This document shows, piece after piece, positions 31,640 to 44,439 of a DNA stretch of 64,000 nt. The position numbers and the translations under genes were made by a program. The notes below the pieces were generated by a model, which saw only the letters and a program-made list of their open reading frames with translations, had not been told where the DNA came from and made no database searches. The stretch comes from Papio anubis (lineage: Eukaryota; Chordata; Mammalia; Primates; Cercopithecidae), in contig NC_044978.1 of NCBI RefSeq assembly GCF_008728515.1, positions 142,895,787 to 142,959,786 of the forward strand. Reading direction: 5' to 3'. Position 1 is the first letter of the stretch, and the number at the start of each line of letters is the position of its first letter.

Positions 31640-32245
31640 GAATTTCAAAGGAAGGGAAATAAATAATAATACCTTCATACCTTCACATTGCTTTCTTTAA
31701 ATAGAACTTTCAATAACGATCTTCGCTTCTGATTGTTTTTGCTTTTTAAATGTTAAAGATATGCTATTTTCTTAGATTATCTAAATTATAAAGACCTTAT
31801 TGTTTCACTTTGGTGAAATGTAGTTTTTAAAAGACCTGGAATATAATTTTAGAATAGAATAATATAATTCTTAATAGTAGTTGTTTCATCATTTAATATT
31901 CACTCTCTATTTTTAGAATTCTACTTTGGTATAAAGAGTCCCTCTTCTTTTCTTCTTTCATTAGTGTTTGCCTAATTTATCTTTTACTGTATCTTTGTTT
32001 GCAACCATTATGTGCCATTTGGATTGAAGTGTATCCCTTTTAAAGAGCCCATATTTGGGTTTGTTTTGTTTTATTGTAGTGGAATTAGTTGTTTTAAATT
32101 TGATATAATTCTTATTCTTTTAAGAAACAAATTTAATCCATTCATATTAATTTAATAATTTATACATTAGAATTATTCATGACATTTTCTGTTTAACATG
32201 ACTATGCTCTTCTATGAATTGAGATTTATTTATATTTAATAGAAT
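31640..32245 (-). repeat. Possible ancient L1M ORF2 (antisense)
   Basis: 'tatttgggtttgttttgttt' and 'aatttaatccattcatatta' resemble antisense ORF2 of old L1. This may continue the L1M piece interrupted by the AluJ. Confidence 0.35.
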
Positions 32246-32249
32246 TTCT

Positions 32250-34150
32250 TCTGAATAAAGGTAAACTCCCTTTAAAATTTAAAAAAGCACATGAGAAATT
32301 AAAAACAGTCATAAAATATCTGCATTGAACTTTTTGGTGATTAATCTTATAAATATTAATAAGTTTCTCATACCTTGATGATTTAACACATTCTGAGTCT
32401 CACCTTCCCCAGATAGAATTTAGAATAATTATTAGAATAATTATTCTCCAGATTATTTTAAGATGTAAGCATGTGATTAAAGGTCTGTCATCAGATAAAC
32501 TATCAGGAGGTTATATTTTAGAGAAAAACTATGTGAGAAAATACGCCTTGCAGAAGCTTATGTTTTGCTGTTGCTCATAGTAACAGGTTCTATCCTACTT
32601 TCAGTGTAGCAGAAATAGTTTCTTGTTGTGTTTCATGCGTTTATTGTACAGGTAATGAGGTAGTATTGGTGTTCTCATCAAGCCAGTTTAAAGCACGTAT
32701 CTAGGTATCGTTCAAGAAGTGTATTTGGAAGTCTGTTCCTTTTAGCTGTCTCAACAATCCTTTGAGCTAACTAACATCACTTAATAAAAGATTTTTTTTC
32801 TGTAAATTGTACAGAATGGTAGCAACTTCAATGCAAGTAGCAACTCCAACCTATACAGTACATTTTATTTTTATTTTTTATAAAGAAAGAGAACCGCAAC
32901 ATGACTCAGTGCTGACATCAAAGTATTTTATCCCACTGATTCAACAGAATCACTGTTAGAAACTATGTAACAGTACTAGTCTTATAACACAAGCTGTTCA
33001 ACATAAAAATTCAGCATAAACATGAGTTTTGTTGATAGTTAATCATTCTCCCTAAATTCAAAACACAGGATAGGTCCCTTAGACCTCATATTACTTTTCA
33101 TCTTAAATACTAGACAACTAAATTACGTTATCCTGAGGATAAAAAAACTGACAGCATATACAAGGAGAGTATTAAGCAGCTTCATTTTAACATGCTTGAC
33201 TCTACTATGCTAGCCACTTCCTTCAGATAGATAAGATGGAATAATTTGAGCAAATTGCCAAATTAATTATTGTAACTACACTCTAAAGAGAACAAGAGAT
33301 GAGCTTAATTGTGCATATTTCAAGACATTTTATTGATTATGGTGCTGCTGAATGAAGTTTCTTTGTGTTAAGAGACAGGACATATATGTTTCTATATTTA
33401 TTGCAGCAGGAGTCATTAGTGAAAGAGTGAGAAATACCAACAGCCTAACTCTCTACTCTCATAAACTTCAGTGATTCCCCTTTTCCATCCAGCAGAAGGA
33501 ACTTGGGTACTGCTCTAGTGTGAGAAAAATGGGTTGAAGTATGGTCTAGGTCGGATTTATGATATATTTTCCAGCTATTTAATCCCTTGTATCTTGATTA
33601 ATCAATGTGATCCTTACCAGTTTGGAGTAACAATGTCTGAAATTCTACTTTTTCTTTGGATATAAATATGTTAAGCTGAATCGTATCACATATATCAGAG
33701 CTCTTCAGTCTAATAATTTAATATTGGGATTTGGGGTCAAAGTCCATACTTATAGTGAAATAGTAAATTATCCTGTTTTGTTGACCACTCTCCTGTGTAT
33801 ATTTCACTTGGGACTGTCACTGGAAATGGTTGCTCAGAATGAGAAGAATTGAATTTTTCCTGAGCTGCCTGGCTAAGAACTATGTAAACCATTATATCAT
33901 CAACAAAAATCCCTTCAACAATAATCTTTAGAACCATAGTAATGGTTTAAATATTCATTAGTTTGTATTGTTTACATTGTGTCATTATGACTGTGCAAAT
34001 TTTGAACCCTAGTTCAAGGAAATATTACATTTTTGTTTCACTCCTAGACATCTGTGAATGTTGAAATTAATTGAATAATTTTTTTGTTTTATTCTCACAG
34101 CACCATTTTTTATTTAGCTAGGCCTTTCATATTACTTCAATTTAAAAAAA
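32250..34150. other. Long unassigned stretch
   Basis: AT-rich. No gene, CpG island or firm repeat. The 66-codon minus-strand ORF at 33737-33937 is unremarkable. Confidence 0.5.
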
Positions 34151-34153
34151 TTA

Positions 34154-34448
34154 TGCCAGGGATGGTGGCTCATGCCTGTATTCCCAGCACTTTGGGAGGC
34201 AGAGACGGGCTTGAGGTCAGGAGTTCGAGATCAGCCTGGCCAACATAGCAAAATCCCATCTCTTCTAAAAATATAAAAATAGCCAGGTGTGGTGGTGCAT
34301 GCCTGTAATCCCAGCTACTTAGGAGGCTGAGGCAGGAGAATCGCTTGAACCCAGGAGTGGGAGGTTGCAGTGAGCCAAGATCGTACCACTGCACTCCAGT
34401 CTGGGCAACAGAGTAAGACAATGCTTCAAAAAAAAAAAAAAAAAAAAA
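34154..34448 (+). mobile_element. Alu element (AluS-like)
   Basis: Both arms are present and a 22-base A-tail ends at 34448. A small deletion removes bases near 'cgggcttgaggtcaggag' in the left arm. Confidence 0.95.
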
Positions 34449-34599
34449 GTAGCTAAAAGTTTTATATTCCTTTTTGCCAACTGCATTTATAGGTTATCAT
34501 TTTATTTTTAAATTTACATAGGATAAATTTATCTGTACACCAATAATAATATAATTAATTCATTTGGTAGAAAATCATGTGAATTTTGACATAAGGTGA

Positions 34600-34985
34600 T
34601 GTAATAATCATTGCAATCACAATAGACAACAGTTGTGCTTATTCCGTTCCTATGCTTATTTGTAACCAACCCCATTCCAAACCCCAAATCTCTGTCAAAT
34701 GCTGACATATCCTACATTCTTATAGACTTGCATTTTCAAACATTTCATATCAATGGAATGTATAGTATGTAACCTCTTGAGTCTGGGCCATTTCATTTAA
34801 AATAATGCATTTGAGATTCATCCGTGTTACTGAGTATGTACATAATTTGTTCCTTTTTCTTGGTGAATAGTTTTCCATTGTGTGCATCTATTGCATTATA
34901 TTTATAAACTGTTTATTAATTTATCAGTTAACAGACATTTAGGTTATAAGCAGATGTGGCCCGGATCAGCAGAAGAATAAAGCCA
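34600..34985 (-). repeat. Old L1M 3' region (antisense)
   Basis: 'caatggaatgtatagtatgt', 'ttgagattcatccgtgttac' and 'gaatagttttccattgtgtg' follow the antisense ORF2 end of mammalian-wide L1. Confidence 0.65.
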
Positions 34986-34987
34986 TT

Positions 34988-35358
34988 ATAGACCTTCACT
35001 TAGGGTTTTTGAATGTAAGCATTTAAAATGCAACTGCATTTGGACTTAGGGCCTTTAAAAATGTAATTTAGGTCAAGTAAAGTCATAAGGATGAAGCTAT
35101 AAGCCATTATAATTGGTATCCTTCAAAGAAGAGGAAGAAACATTAGGGAGGTACATGCACAGAGAAAAGGTCATGTGAGGACACAGTGAAAATGCAGCCA
35201 TCTGCAGCCAAAGAGAGAGGCTTCTGGAGAAACCAACCTTACCAGCACCTTAATCTTAGACTTTCAACCTCTAGATTGGGAAAAAAATAAGTTTCTGTTG
35301 TTTAAGCCACCCACCCAGCCTGCAGTATTCTGTTACGACAAGCCTAGCTGGCTAAACA
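34988..35358 (+). mobile_element. MaLR-type LTR (MLT1-like), sense
   Basis: The order 'ctgcatttggacttagggcc', 'gtcataaggatgaagctata', 'ggtcatgtgaggacacagtg', 'agaggcttctggagaaacca', then 'aataagtttctgttgtttaa' and 'gccacccacccagcctgcag' matches a common solo LTR of the ERVL-MaLR group. It sits inside the antisense L1M, so it inserted later. The subfamily is uncertain. Confidence 0.6.
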
Positions 35359-35364
35359 AACACT

Positions 35365-37480
35365 TGGTCTATTTCTAGTTCCTTTTATTTTGTGCCTACC
35401 TTTTTGCTAAAACCACACTGTCTTAATTACTGTAACTTTGTCATTAACTCTTGAATTCAGGTATTGCAGGTCCTTCAACTTTTTCAAAAAAATTATTTTG
35501 GCTATTCTATTTATATTAATGTTTCATCAAAATTTTTAGTTTCATATTTTCATATCTAAGCAAATTCTATTGAGATTTTTGTTGTAATTGTATTAAATCT
35601 ATTGATCAATTTGAGGAGAATTCACTTTAAGTTTGAGATTTCAAATTCAATAGTATGGAATTTCTCTTTATTAATTTAGGTCTTCTCAAATTTCTTCTAG
35701 AGTTGTTTTGTCATTTATAGCATCTTCTAGCATCATATCTATAATATCTTGTATGTTTATATCTACATTTTTTCTGCAATTATAAATGGTACTTTTAAAT
35801 TTTTTAGTTTTTAATTGCTAATTGCAATTAATTTTTATATATTGACCTGGTATTCTGTGAGTTGGCAAAGCTCAAACTCACTTATTGGTTCTGCAAGTAT
35901 TTTGTCATTGTTTTAAGATTCCATATCGTTTTACACTTTGACAATCATGTTACCTGCAGGTAGAGACAGTTTTATTTTTATTTTTTCCATTTTACCAGTC
36001 TTCACTTTCTTTTACTTGCCTTATTGCACTGGCTATGAGTTGCAATTTACTTTAAATAGGAGTGATGTGGTAGGAGAACATATCACTACCTTATTTCTAT
36101 TCGTAGGCAGAAATACTCAGTCTTTCACCATAGGATATGATATTAATTGTGGATTTTTCATATATTCTTTTATCAGGTTAATCAAGTTCTCTTTCATTTT
36201 TACTTTTCTGAAAGTTCTATTTTTTAAATTATGAATGTATGTTTAATTTTGTTGAATACCTTTTCCACTTCTATTGAGATGATGATAATGATTTTTCTTA
36301 CTTTGACTGGTAATATAGTGAATTACATTTATTGTTTTCTTAGTTTGTTAATATAAAGAATTACACTGATATATTTCCAAATTCATTTTGAAAAAGTCTT
36401 GTATTCCAAGAACAAACTGTACTTGCTCTTTTTGATATTTTGCTGGATTTAATCTGCTAATATTTTGGGGGAATTTTGTGTGCATATTCCTGATAAATAT
36501 TTGCCTGTTTTTTTTCTTTTAATATGATTTTGGTATTATGAAAATGAAATGAATTGTGAAGTGTTTATTCTCCCTTAATTTTCCTGAAGAGATTGTATAG
36601 AGGGCCGGGCGCGGTGGCTCAAGCCTGTAATCCCAGCACTTTGGGAGGCCAAGACAGGCGGATCACGAGGTCAGGAGATCGAGACCATCCTGGCTAACAC
36701 GGTGAAACCCCGTCTCTACTAAAAATAAAAAAAAAAATTAGCGAGGCGAGGTGGTGAAGCCTGTAGTCCCAGCTACTAGGAGGCTGAGGCAGGAGAATGG
36801 CGGGAACCCGGGCTGAGGCTGCAGTGAGCTGAGATCGGCCACTGCACTCCAGCCCAGAAGCGACAGTGAGACTCCGTCTCAAAAAAAGGGTGTATAGAGT
36901 CAGTATTATTTGTTTATTAAATAATTGGGTGAATGTGCCTGTGAGTTTTATTTGTTGAAAAGTTTCTAATGATGAATTAAATTTATTTATCGTATATTGT
37001 ACATTAAATTACTCAGGATATCTATTTCTCCCTGAATAATTTGTGGTGATTTATATCTTTCAAAGATTTGGTCTATTTCATTGAAGTTTTCAAATTTACT
37101 GCCATAAAGTTGTAGAATTCCCTTTAAGTATTTGTATGGTCTGTAGTAATGCCTCATGTTTCATTACTGATATTGATAATTTATATCTTCTCTCTTTTTT
37201 TCTCAGTCCAGCTAGAAGATGTATTGGGCTACACAAGCATTTTTTTTTTTGTTTCACTGACTTTAATTATTCTGATTTAAGTTTTAAAAATTCTACTCTT
37301 ATTTATTATTTTCTTTTCTTTGATTTGTTTTTAGCCTTTTCTGAATTTCATGGTTTCTTAAGGTGGAAACTTAAATGATCAATTTGAGATCATTATTTTC
37401 TGATACAAGTATTTATTACTATGAATGGATATATTTATGTTAACATATCAATTCTAGAATTAACATCCGGATTAGAAAAA
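35365..37480 (-). repeat. Old L1M ORF2 (antisense), interrupted by an Alu
   Basis: 'attttggctattctatttat', 'attaaatctattgatcaatt', 'ggtcttctcaaatttcttct' and 'gtattccaagaacaaactgt' are antisense L1 ORF2 phrases in the correct order. It is probably continuous with 34600-34985 across the MaLR insertion. The 98-codon plus-strand ORF at 35938-36234 is antisense L1. Confidence 0.7.
36603..36887 (+). mobile_element. Alu element (AluY), young
   Basis: Close to the AluY consensus, with an internal deletion in the right arm ('acccgggctgaggctgc'). The target duplication TGTATAGAG lies at 36594-36602 and 36891-36899. It interrupts old antisense L1M. Confidence 0.95.
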
Positions 37481-37529
37481 AAAACCCAAAAGGCCATATA
37501 TTGTTTCTAGCATTGAATGCCCTCCTTGT

Positions 37530-37830
37530 TAATGATGTGCTGTATGTAACACAGGAACAAAAAACCAAATATCACATGTTTTCACTTATAAGTGGGAGCT
37601 AAATGATGAGAACACATGGACGCATGGAGGAGAACAACACACGATAGGGACTTTTGGATGGTGGCTGGTAGGAGGAGGGAGAGGGTCAGGAAAAATAACT
37701 AATGGGTAGTAGGCTTAATATTTGGGTGATGAAATAATCTGTACAGCAAAATTTCCCCAGGACACAAATTTATCTCTGTAACAAACCTGCACTTGTACGT
37801 CTAAATAGAACAAAAGTTTAAAAAAATTAT
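37530..37830 (+). mobile_element. L1 3' end, L1PB-like, sense
   Basis: 'aaaaccaaatatcacatgtt', 'gtgggagctaaatgatgaga', 'gatgaaataatctgtacagc' and 'gtaacaaacctgcacttgta' give the ORF2 end and 3' UTR of an intermediate-age primate L1. It is 5'-truncated. Confidence 0.85.
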
Positions 37831-37834
37831 GGAG

Positions 37835-38088
37835 TACTTACTATGTAATAGACCAAATATGCAAATAGGAATTATTTGATGTACATGATTAGATAGCTAA
37901 GTATAAAGTAGCATTCTTTTCCAGAAGTAACACACAATTTTTCCTTAAGATGCAAAATGTAAATGATATCTTGGCAAAGCACGGTGGTGCTGAAATCCAA
38001 CCACCAATCAAAGTTACCTAGATGGAGAGTTAAAACATCAATTTCTGAGTACTACCTTCCCGTTGTAGTCATAGATTGACATTTTTTC
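37835..38088. other. Unassigned unique sequence
   Basis: Nothing recognised. Confidence 0.5.
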
Positions 38089-38089
38089 T

Positions 38090-38215
38090 GTTTATCTTTT
38101 TGTTTCAAACTTTAGATTGCTTTCCTAGACTATTGACTCTATGAGAGCAAAGACTATATCCGTATTATTAAATGGCCTAACAAGCGACTTTGTCAGGAAT
38201 CGTTTGTTGATTAAA
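38090..38215 (+). repeat. L2-like 3' end (sense)
   Basis: 'agactattgactctatgaga', then 'gcaaagactatatccgtatt' and 'gtttgttgattaaaca' follow the L2 3' UTR order. Confidence 0.5.
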
Positions 38216-38459
38216 CAAAACACTATACTCTAAATGATTAAACAACATCAAAATTTTAAAATCCACAAAGAAATTTTGGAATATGTCCTTTAGGAAAATG
38301 CATTTAGAAAGTCAACTTTACCATATTGCATTATTTTTGCTTCAGGAAATCCAAGATATGTCCATCAAGTGTCTATTATGTGTGCAAACATCACTCCACT
38401 GGTCATTGTGCTGGTTATAAAGTGGCTAAAAATAAAGCGCCAATGTTTTCTGTGTATTT

Positions 38460-38645
38460 AATTCATGCCTGGACTAGCTATGAGAATTTTACACCTAGTA
38501 TATAAATTATTTTTCCTAATACCACCTTGGGTTAATATATTATTATGCCTATTTAGACATGTGAAAATTAAGACTCAAAAGGTTAAGCAACTTATCTAAT
38601 CCAAGATACTAAAAATGGAGCTAGATTTAACAAGCTCTTAAGGTC
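38460..38645 (+). repeat. MIR element
   Basis: 'attatgcctatttagacatg', 'aaaattaagactcaaaaggt', 'taagcaacttatctaatcca' follow the MIR core. Confidence 0.6.
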
Positions 38646-38649
38646 TAGG

Positions 38650-40250
38650 TAAGGTTGCACAAATTACAAATAGGAAAAATGTCTTAACAGACTATATTTT
38701 AAAGACCTATAATAACTATAAATTCCACAACAGTAGACCCAAGATCAGAAGGGCTAGGTTAATAAGATAGATGTCTCAAAGATGATAGGATCTAATCCAG
38801 GCCTGGAAACACAAGGAGATTTAGTAGATTGTGGGAAAAGATTATAATTTTTTAGCATGAAGATACATGGACAAAATGATGGAAGTGGCAATGATCATAG
38901 AGGGCTTTTGCAAATGATACGGACTGTACTGGAAAGGCATATTTCATACACTGTCAGAGAGTAGGCATTTATTTTGTTTAATTAACCAGCATTCATCTTC
39001 TCACCTATAGGCAAAGTCATTTTAATTTTCATTCATGTGTTCAGACTTTTTCTTTCAGTTAAAATATTTCAGAATTTGATTTTACTAGAGAAGTTACTAC
39101 TCTTGATTCCACTACCAGAGAATGTGATTTAAGCCTAAATCAATATTGTCCATTATTAAGTGATGGACATCTGACCTCTTTTTGTCCTTTATACATACCT
39201 TAAACAGTTAATTATGTAAACATGTAAATAAGTCCAGCAACCATCATGGGACTATGAAGAGAGACTCCTGTCAAGAAGGGAACCAATGCTGAAGAAAATG
39301 AACTGAGGAATGAAAGGCAAGAAATTAGGTCCCAAACACCTTGAGACACTGTCATTTCTTTGTCTTTTAATCCAATTTTATTATCATTTTCCATTACAAC
39401 TGAAAGCATTCTAACGAGTATAGGCTATTATTTGGAAAGATGGTAATTGAAAAGCATAAATTAAAAATGAACACATTTTAGGTCAAATTATGGCTTCATC
39501 ATTTTCTACATGAATGACATTTCCAAGATATTTAACTTCTCCACCAATCTTAGTTGACTTACAGAATACAAATAACTTAACAAAGCATTTAACACAGCAG
39601 AATTGACAGGGTAGGATTAGATGGGTATAAGACGGAATGTGTACCTCAGGAATTCAAATTTAATAAAGTTGTTAGAATGACCTTAAAAGGATTGGCTCAA
39701 TGAAATGGCATGACTGGAAGGGTTAGTACATTTGTTTGATCATTATTTTATGAAAGAACTTCAGAAAAACAAGCTAAGAGTCCACATGATAATGTGAACA
39801 TTAGAGTCTTTGTTAGGATATTGAACAAAGGAATGAAAATGGGAAGACCACTTTAGTCATATTACAACGGCCAGAAAAATAATTGATTCTCTAGTTCAAC
39901 AGAAAAAAATATACTGGCTTAGTTCTACTTAATGCTGAGATTTTTAAATACTCTATAAAAAATAATAAAAGTTCAATTCATGGTTTGGCAAAAAAGTTAA
40001 TATTTGAGTTAGACTTGCTTTGGAGTTTTGTAAATTCGTGCTTTTCCATCTGGATTGCAGTTCACAGTTCAGTTAAAAACTCTGCTAAAACATATAATGC
40101 TTTGCTGCACATCCAAGGCTTACAGAATAGAATAATATATTAAAGTAAATTATTAAATTTTTATTTGGTAGAACTGTGCAATGGAAATGTAGAGTTTAGG
40201 TCAGGTTGAGAGTAAAATCAGACAGCATGAATTTGAAAGAAACAGTAACC
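38650..40250. other. Long unassigned stretch
   Basis: AT-rich unique sequence. No gene-like structure. Confidence 0.5.
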
Positions 40251-40263
40251 TAAAAATAGTCAT

Positions 40264-40556
40264 GGCCGGGCGCAGTGGCTCATGCCTGTAATCCCAGCAC
40301 TTTGGGAAGCTGAGGACGGTGGATCACGAGCTGAAGAGATCGAGACCATCCCGGCCAACATGATGAAACCCTGTCTCTACTAAAAATACGAAAATTAGCT
40401 GAGCATGGTGGCATGTGCCTGTAGTCCCAGCTATTTGGGAGGCTAAGGCAGGAGAATTGCTTGAACCCGGGAGGCGGAGGTTGCAGTGAGTCAAGACAGT
40501 GCTTCTGCACTCCAGCTTGGAGACAGAGAAAGACTCCACCTGAAAAGAAAAAAAAA
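40264..40556 (+). mobile_element. Alu element (AluY-like)
   Basis: Starts GGCCGGGCGCAGTGG and ends in an A-rich tail. 'gagatcgagaccatcccggc' is AluY-type. Target duplication TAGTCAT is at 40257-40263 and 40558-40564. The minus-strand ORFs of 71-127 codons here are antisense-Alu frames. Confidence 0.95.
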
Positions 40557-40569
40557 TTAGTCATAGGTT

Positions 40570-41770
40570 TTGTCATGTTCATGTACCATAAAATAGTGAC
40601 ACCTAAAAGTGTTTTTTTCTCTAACCAATAACTATGTTTACAAAGATAAAGAAAACTGAACAACTGAAAATTATCTGTGTCTGTTATAAAATAGAACCAC
40701 TAATTTCTGGGAAACAATAAGTTCAGGGAATGACTAAATTGCCTAGAAAAATAATTATATTTGTCATATTGAGTTGATTGTGTTTAGTAGGTTCTTGTTC
40801 AAGTTTTCATACTTTTAGAAATAACTCAAACATTGAGCTAGAATGTGTTTGGAACATTGAGTGGATTCCTATTTCTAAGAAATATTGATTTCATCCCTTA
40901 ATATTCCCATCATGATTGTGAACTGCTGGGTTCCCATGCTGTTTTACTCCTCCTATGAATAAGTGGAAACAAAGATAATATCCTGAGTTGATTTATAGGT
41001 TTTTTTTCTTTAGCAGTAACTAATAAAACACAGGTTGTAAACCTTTTGGAAGATATAAAATTTAGGGCTAATGCATAATTATTTGTGCTGAAGATACCAT
41101 TCTGAAAAAAGCAACTTGAATATTCCAGGTGTTCATAAGTGAAAAAGGCTAATGACACCACAGCAGCTATAATTCATAAACAATACAGATCTCAGTTCTG
41201 CAATCCAGAGAAGAATGCAGTAAGCATTACAGGACATTATTCATTATTAAAATATACAAAAAGTAAATAGCCTGGACCTCAAGGCAAGGAATGTCGTGGC
41301 ACTATTAAATGGATTGCAAATTAGTTATTTAGTTTATGCTGACTATCAGAAGTAAGCTATGACTTATCCTGAAACATTTTTCATTTTAATTTTTACCAAG
41401 ATCTGTGAGAGCCAAATACCCACACAGAAAAGGAACAAGATGATTGTCAATTCCAATGTGTTTTATTGACTCTATTCCTTCTGTTTTCGGCTTTTTGTTT
41501 GCTTCACTGACACAACCCCCTTAATGCCTTGTACTGACCCTGTTCCTGGGCAATTCTGATTAAGCCAAGAAATATAGCCATACTTCAATCAGAGGGCTTA
41601 TAAAACCAAATAAGGTTCTCACTTTACAGTCTATGTTATTGCTTTATGTACTGTCGCTCACAGTTCTTCCCTTGATAGAGTTCACTTCAGAAAATTTATC
41701 TCCATTGATCATTTATTCCATGTTAAACAGAATATATATCTTATAATCATTTTAACTTTAAATATATATA
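40570..41770. other. Unassigned unique sequence
   Basis: No recognised gene or repeat. A minus-strand ORF at 40910-41161 has no motif. Confidence 0.5.
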
Positions 41771-41775
41771 TATAT

Positions 41776-42321
41776 TTTTTTAAATTTATTTATTATTATT
41801 ATACTTTAAGTTGTAGGGTACATGTGCATAACATGCAGGTTTGTTACATATGTATACTTGTGCCATGTTAGTCTGCTGCACCCATCAACTCGTCATTTAC
41901 ATCAGGTATAACTCCCAATGCAATCCCTCCCCCCTCCCCCCTCCCCATGATAGGCCCCGGTGTGTGATATTCCCCTTCCTGAGTCCAAGTGATCTCGTTG
42001 TTCAGTTCCCACCTATGAGTGAGAACATGCGGTGTTTGGTTTTCTGTTCTTGTGATAGTTTGCTAAGAATGATGGTTTCCAGCTGCATCCATGTCCCTAC
42101 AAAGGACGCAAACTCATCCTTTTTTATGGCTGCATAGTATTCCATGGTGTATATGTGCCACATTTTCTTAATCCAATCTGTCAGTGATGGACATTTGGGT
42201 TGATTCCAAGTCTTTGCTATTGTGAATAGTGCTGCAATAAACATACGTGTGCATGTGTCTTTATAGCAGCATAATTTATAATCCTTTGGGTATATCCCCA
42301 GTAATGGGATGGCTGGGTCAT
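41776..42321 (-). mobile_element. Young L1PA 3' end (antisense, 5'-truncated)
   Basis: From the T-rich tail through 'atactttaagttgtagggta', the C-rich complement of the L1 3' UTR G-tract (41927-41947), and ORF2 end to 'tgggatggctgggtca'. It is very close to the 3' end of the full-length L1 at 45.3-51.5 kb. It adjoins the Alu at 42332. Confidence 0.93.
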
Positions 42322-42331
42322 AATAATTTGA

Positions 42332-42638
42332 GGCTGGGTGCAGTGGCTCATGCCTGTAATCCCAGCAGTTTGGGAGGCCGAGGTGGGTGGATCATATCAG
42401 TAGATCGCGACCATCCTGGCTAACATGGTGAAACCCCGTCTCTGCTAAAAATACAAAAAAAATTAGCCAGGCATGATGGTGGGTACCTGTAGTCCCAGCT
42501 ACTTGGGAGGCTGAGGCAGGAGAATGGCATGAACCCGGGTAGCAGAGATTGCAGTGAGCCGAGACTGCGCCTCTGCACTCCAGCCTGGGTGACAGAGCGA
42601 GACTCCGTCTCAAAAAAAAAAAAAAAAAAAAAAAAAAA
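42332..42638 (+). mobile_element. Alu element (AluY-like)
   Basis: Full length with a 27-base A-tail at 42612-42638, so probably recent. It lies 10 bp from the 5' break of the antisense L1PA. Confidence 0.95.
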
Positions 42639-42639
42639 G

Positions 42640-43670
42640 ATGTAATCATATGCCTCAGTTCATGGTACCTAATTATCATTGGTCACTGCAAGACTCTTTG
42701 TAAGATCATTTCATTAATTCTTTTGTTTGCCCACAATCTCATTTCTCAAAGTCTTCCTCAACTCTTAGGGGAGAAATGCTTGCTACTGCACAATACTAAT
42801 AGGAAGGAGTACATGAAATGCTGGAGTCTCTCTGGGTCATCTCTTTGTACTCATATGTCTTATAATAACAGTAAATGAAAAACTACAACTCAAATAGACA
42901 GGACCCAATATAATAGACTTTTCAGGAATGAAGTTTGAAGTCATCATACCAGTCAAGAAACCATAGTCATCTGAGGCACTTTCTGATGCCAAAGAAAATA
43001 TGAAATGGATTGTGGAAAATATAATTTATCAATACCAGCTATGATTACATTATAATATGCTGGAAGGAGAACTAGCAGTTATAGGTTTCTTTTTTATTTG
43101 TGTGTGTGTGTGTGTGTGAGAGTTTATACATATGTGTATGTATCTACATGTGTGTATATATGTAAAATATGCATATATGTGTATATGACAATTGTTATTC
43201 TTTTTTTTTCACTCTAATTCCTCTCTTATTAAACAAAAGATGTGCTAAAAGTGGTTAAACTTATATTTCAGTATTTCAGTTAGAGGATATCAAAGTTAAC
43301 AACTATTAAAGAGGAAGTGTGACTTAGACTAATGAACATCACCTCAAGTTATATAAAGTAAGACTTTGTGTATCCTGTTTAGGGGAGTAGGGTAATATTT
43401 AGGAGGAGGGATTTTTACGTGACACAATTTTATCTTGTTAGATGGAAACTTAATATTGCTATTGTGTTTATTTGGAAGTTAAATATGGTCAAAATGATGT
43501 GTATGGATACCACGTAGACAAGGTGTAGACTGTGGTGGACTGTTCTAGATTGACTTACCACACTGAAAATTATTTTATCAAGAATTCCTTTTCCTGTATG
43601 GATCTTAATTAGCACTTGCCAAAACAAAAACTCACACAAGATTTAGAATGCATAATAGAAGCTGTAGACA
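42640..43670. other. Unassigned sequence with a TG microsatellite
   Basis: (TG)n at about 43098-43117 is followed by mixed TATG/TA repeats to 43190. Nothing else is recognised. Confidence 0.6.
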
Positions 43671-43672
43671 TA

Positions 43673-44035
43673 TGATATGATTTGGATTTGTGTTCCCACC
43701 CAAATTACATGTCGAATTGGAGGAGGGGCTGGTGGGTGGTGATTAGATCATGGGGGTGGATTTCCCTCTTGCTGTTTTCATGATAGTGAGTGAGCTCTCA
43801 TGAGATCTGGTGGTTTAAAAGTGTGTGTGACTTCAACCTTTTCTCTCTCTCTCTTGCCACCATGTGAAGAAGGTGCTTGCTTTCCCTCCACCTTCCACCA
43901 TGATTGTGTTTTGAGGCTTCCCAGTCATGCATCCTGTTAAGCCTGCTGAACCATGACTTCGATTAAACCTATTTTCTTCACAAATTACCCAATTTCAGGT
44001 AGTTCTTTATAGTAGTGTGAAAACAGACTAATACA
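43673..44035 (+). mobile_element. THE1/MST-type MaLR solo LTR
   Basis: 363 bp from TGATATGATTTGGATTTGTG to 'gaaaacagactaataca', with 'gatcatgggggtggatttcc' and 'ccatgtgaagaaggtgcttg' inside. Flanking pentamers ACATA (43668-43672) and CCATA (44036-44040) fit a 5-bp target duplication with one change. No internal part. Confidence 0.88.
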
Positions 44036-44040
44036 CCATA

Positions 44041-44435
44041 ACTGTTACACCATACTTGTGTTCAGATGTGATGACTCACAGATTTGAGGATAAATGATGA
44101 ATTTCTATCATCACTGTGCTCTTCTCTATGCCTAACTCTTAACTAAACACTGGTCCTTTTGATCAACCCTGACCCTAGGCTTACTATACCTGGCTGTTAG
44201 TACACAGAGACAGTAGTTACACAGATGCAAAAGATGTACACATAACTCTCCATGAGTTCTCCACTCATGGTCTGCTTCAGCAGCTGAGTAGGTTTGGCTC
44301 CTTATATTGAGAGGTTAGTGACATTCTGCTAGAACTTCTCCCCATGAACTCCAGATTCTGATAATCAACAGACAGCTAGCTTATTTTGATGCTAATAGAC
44401 ACCAAACACTTTTGTTTGATGTATAGGATACACAC
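44041..44435. other. Unassigned unique sequence
   Basis: Nothing recognised. Confidence 0.5.
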
Positions 44436-44439
44436 AATC

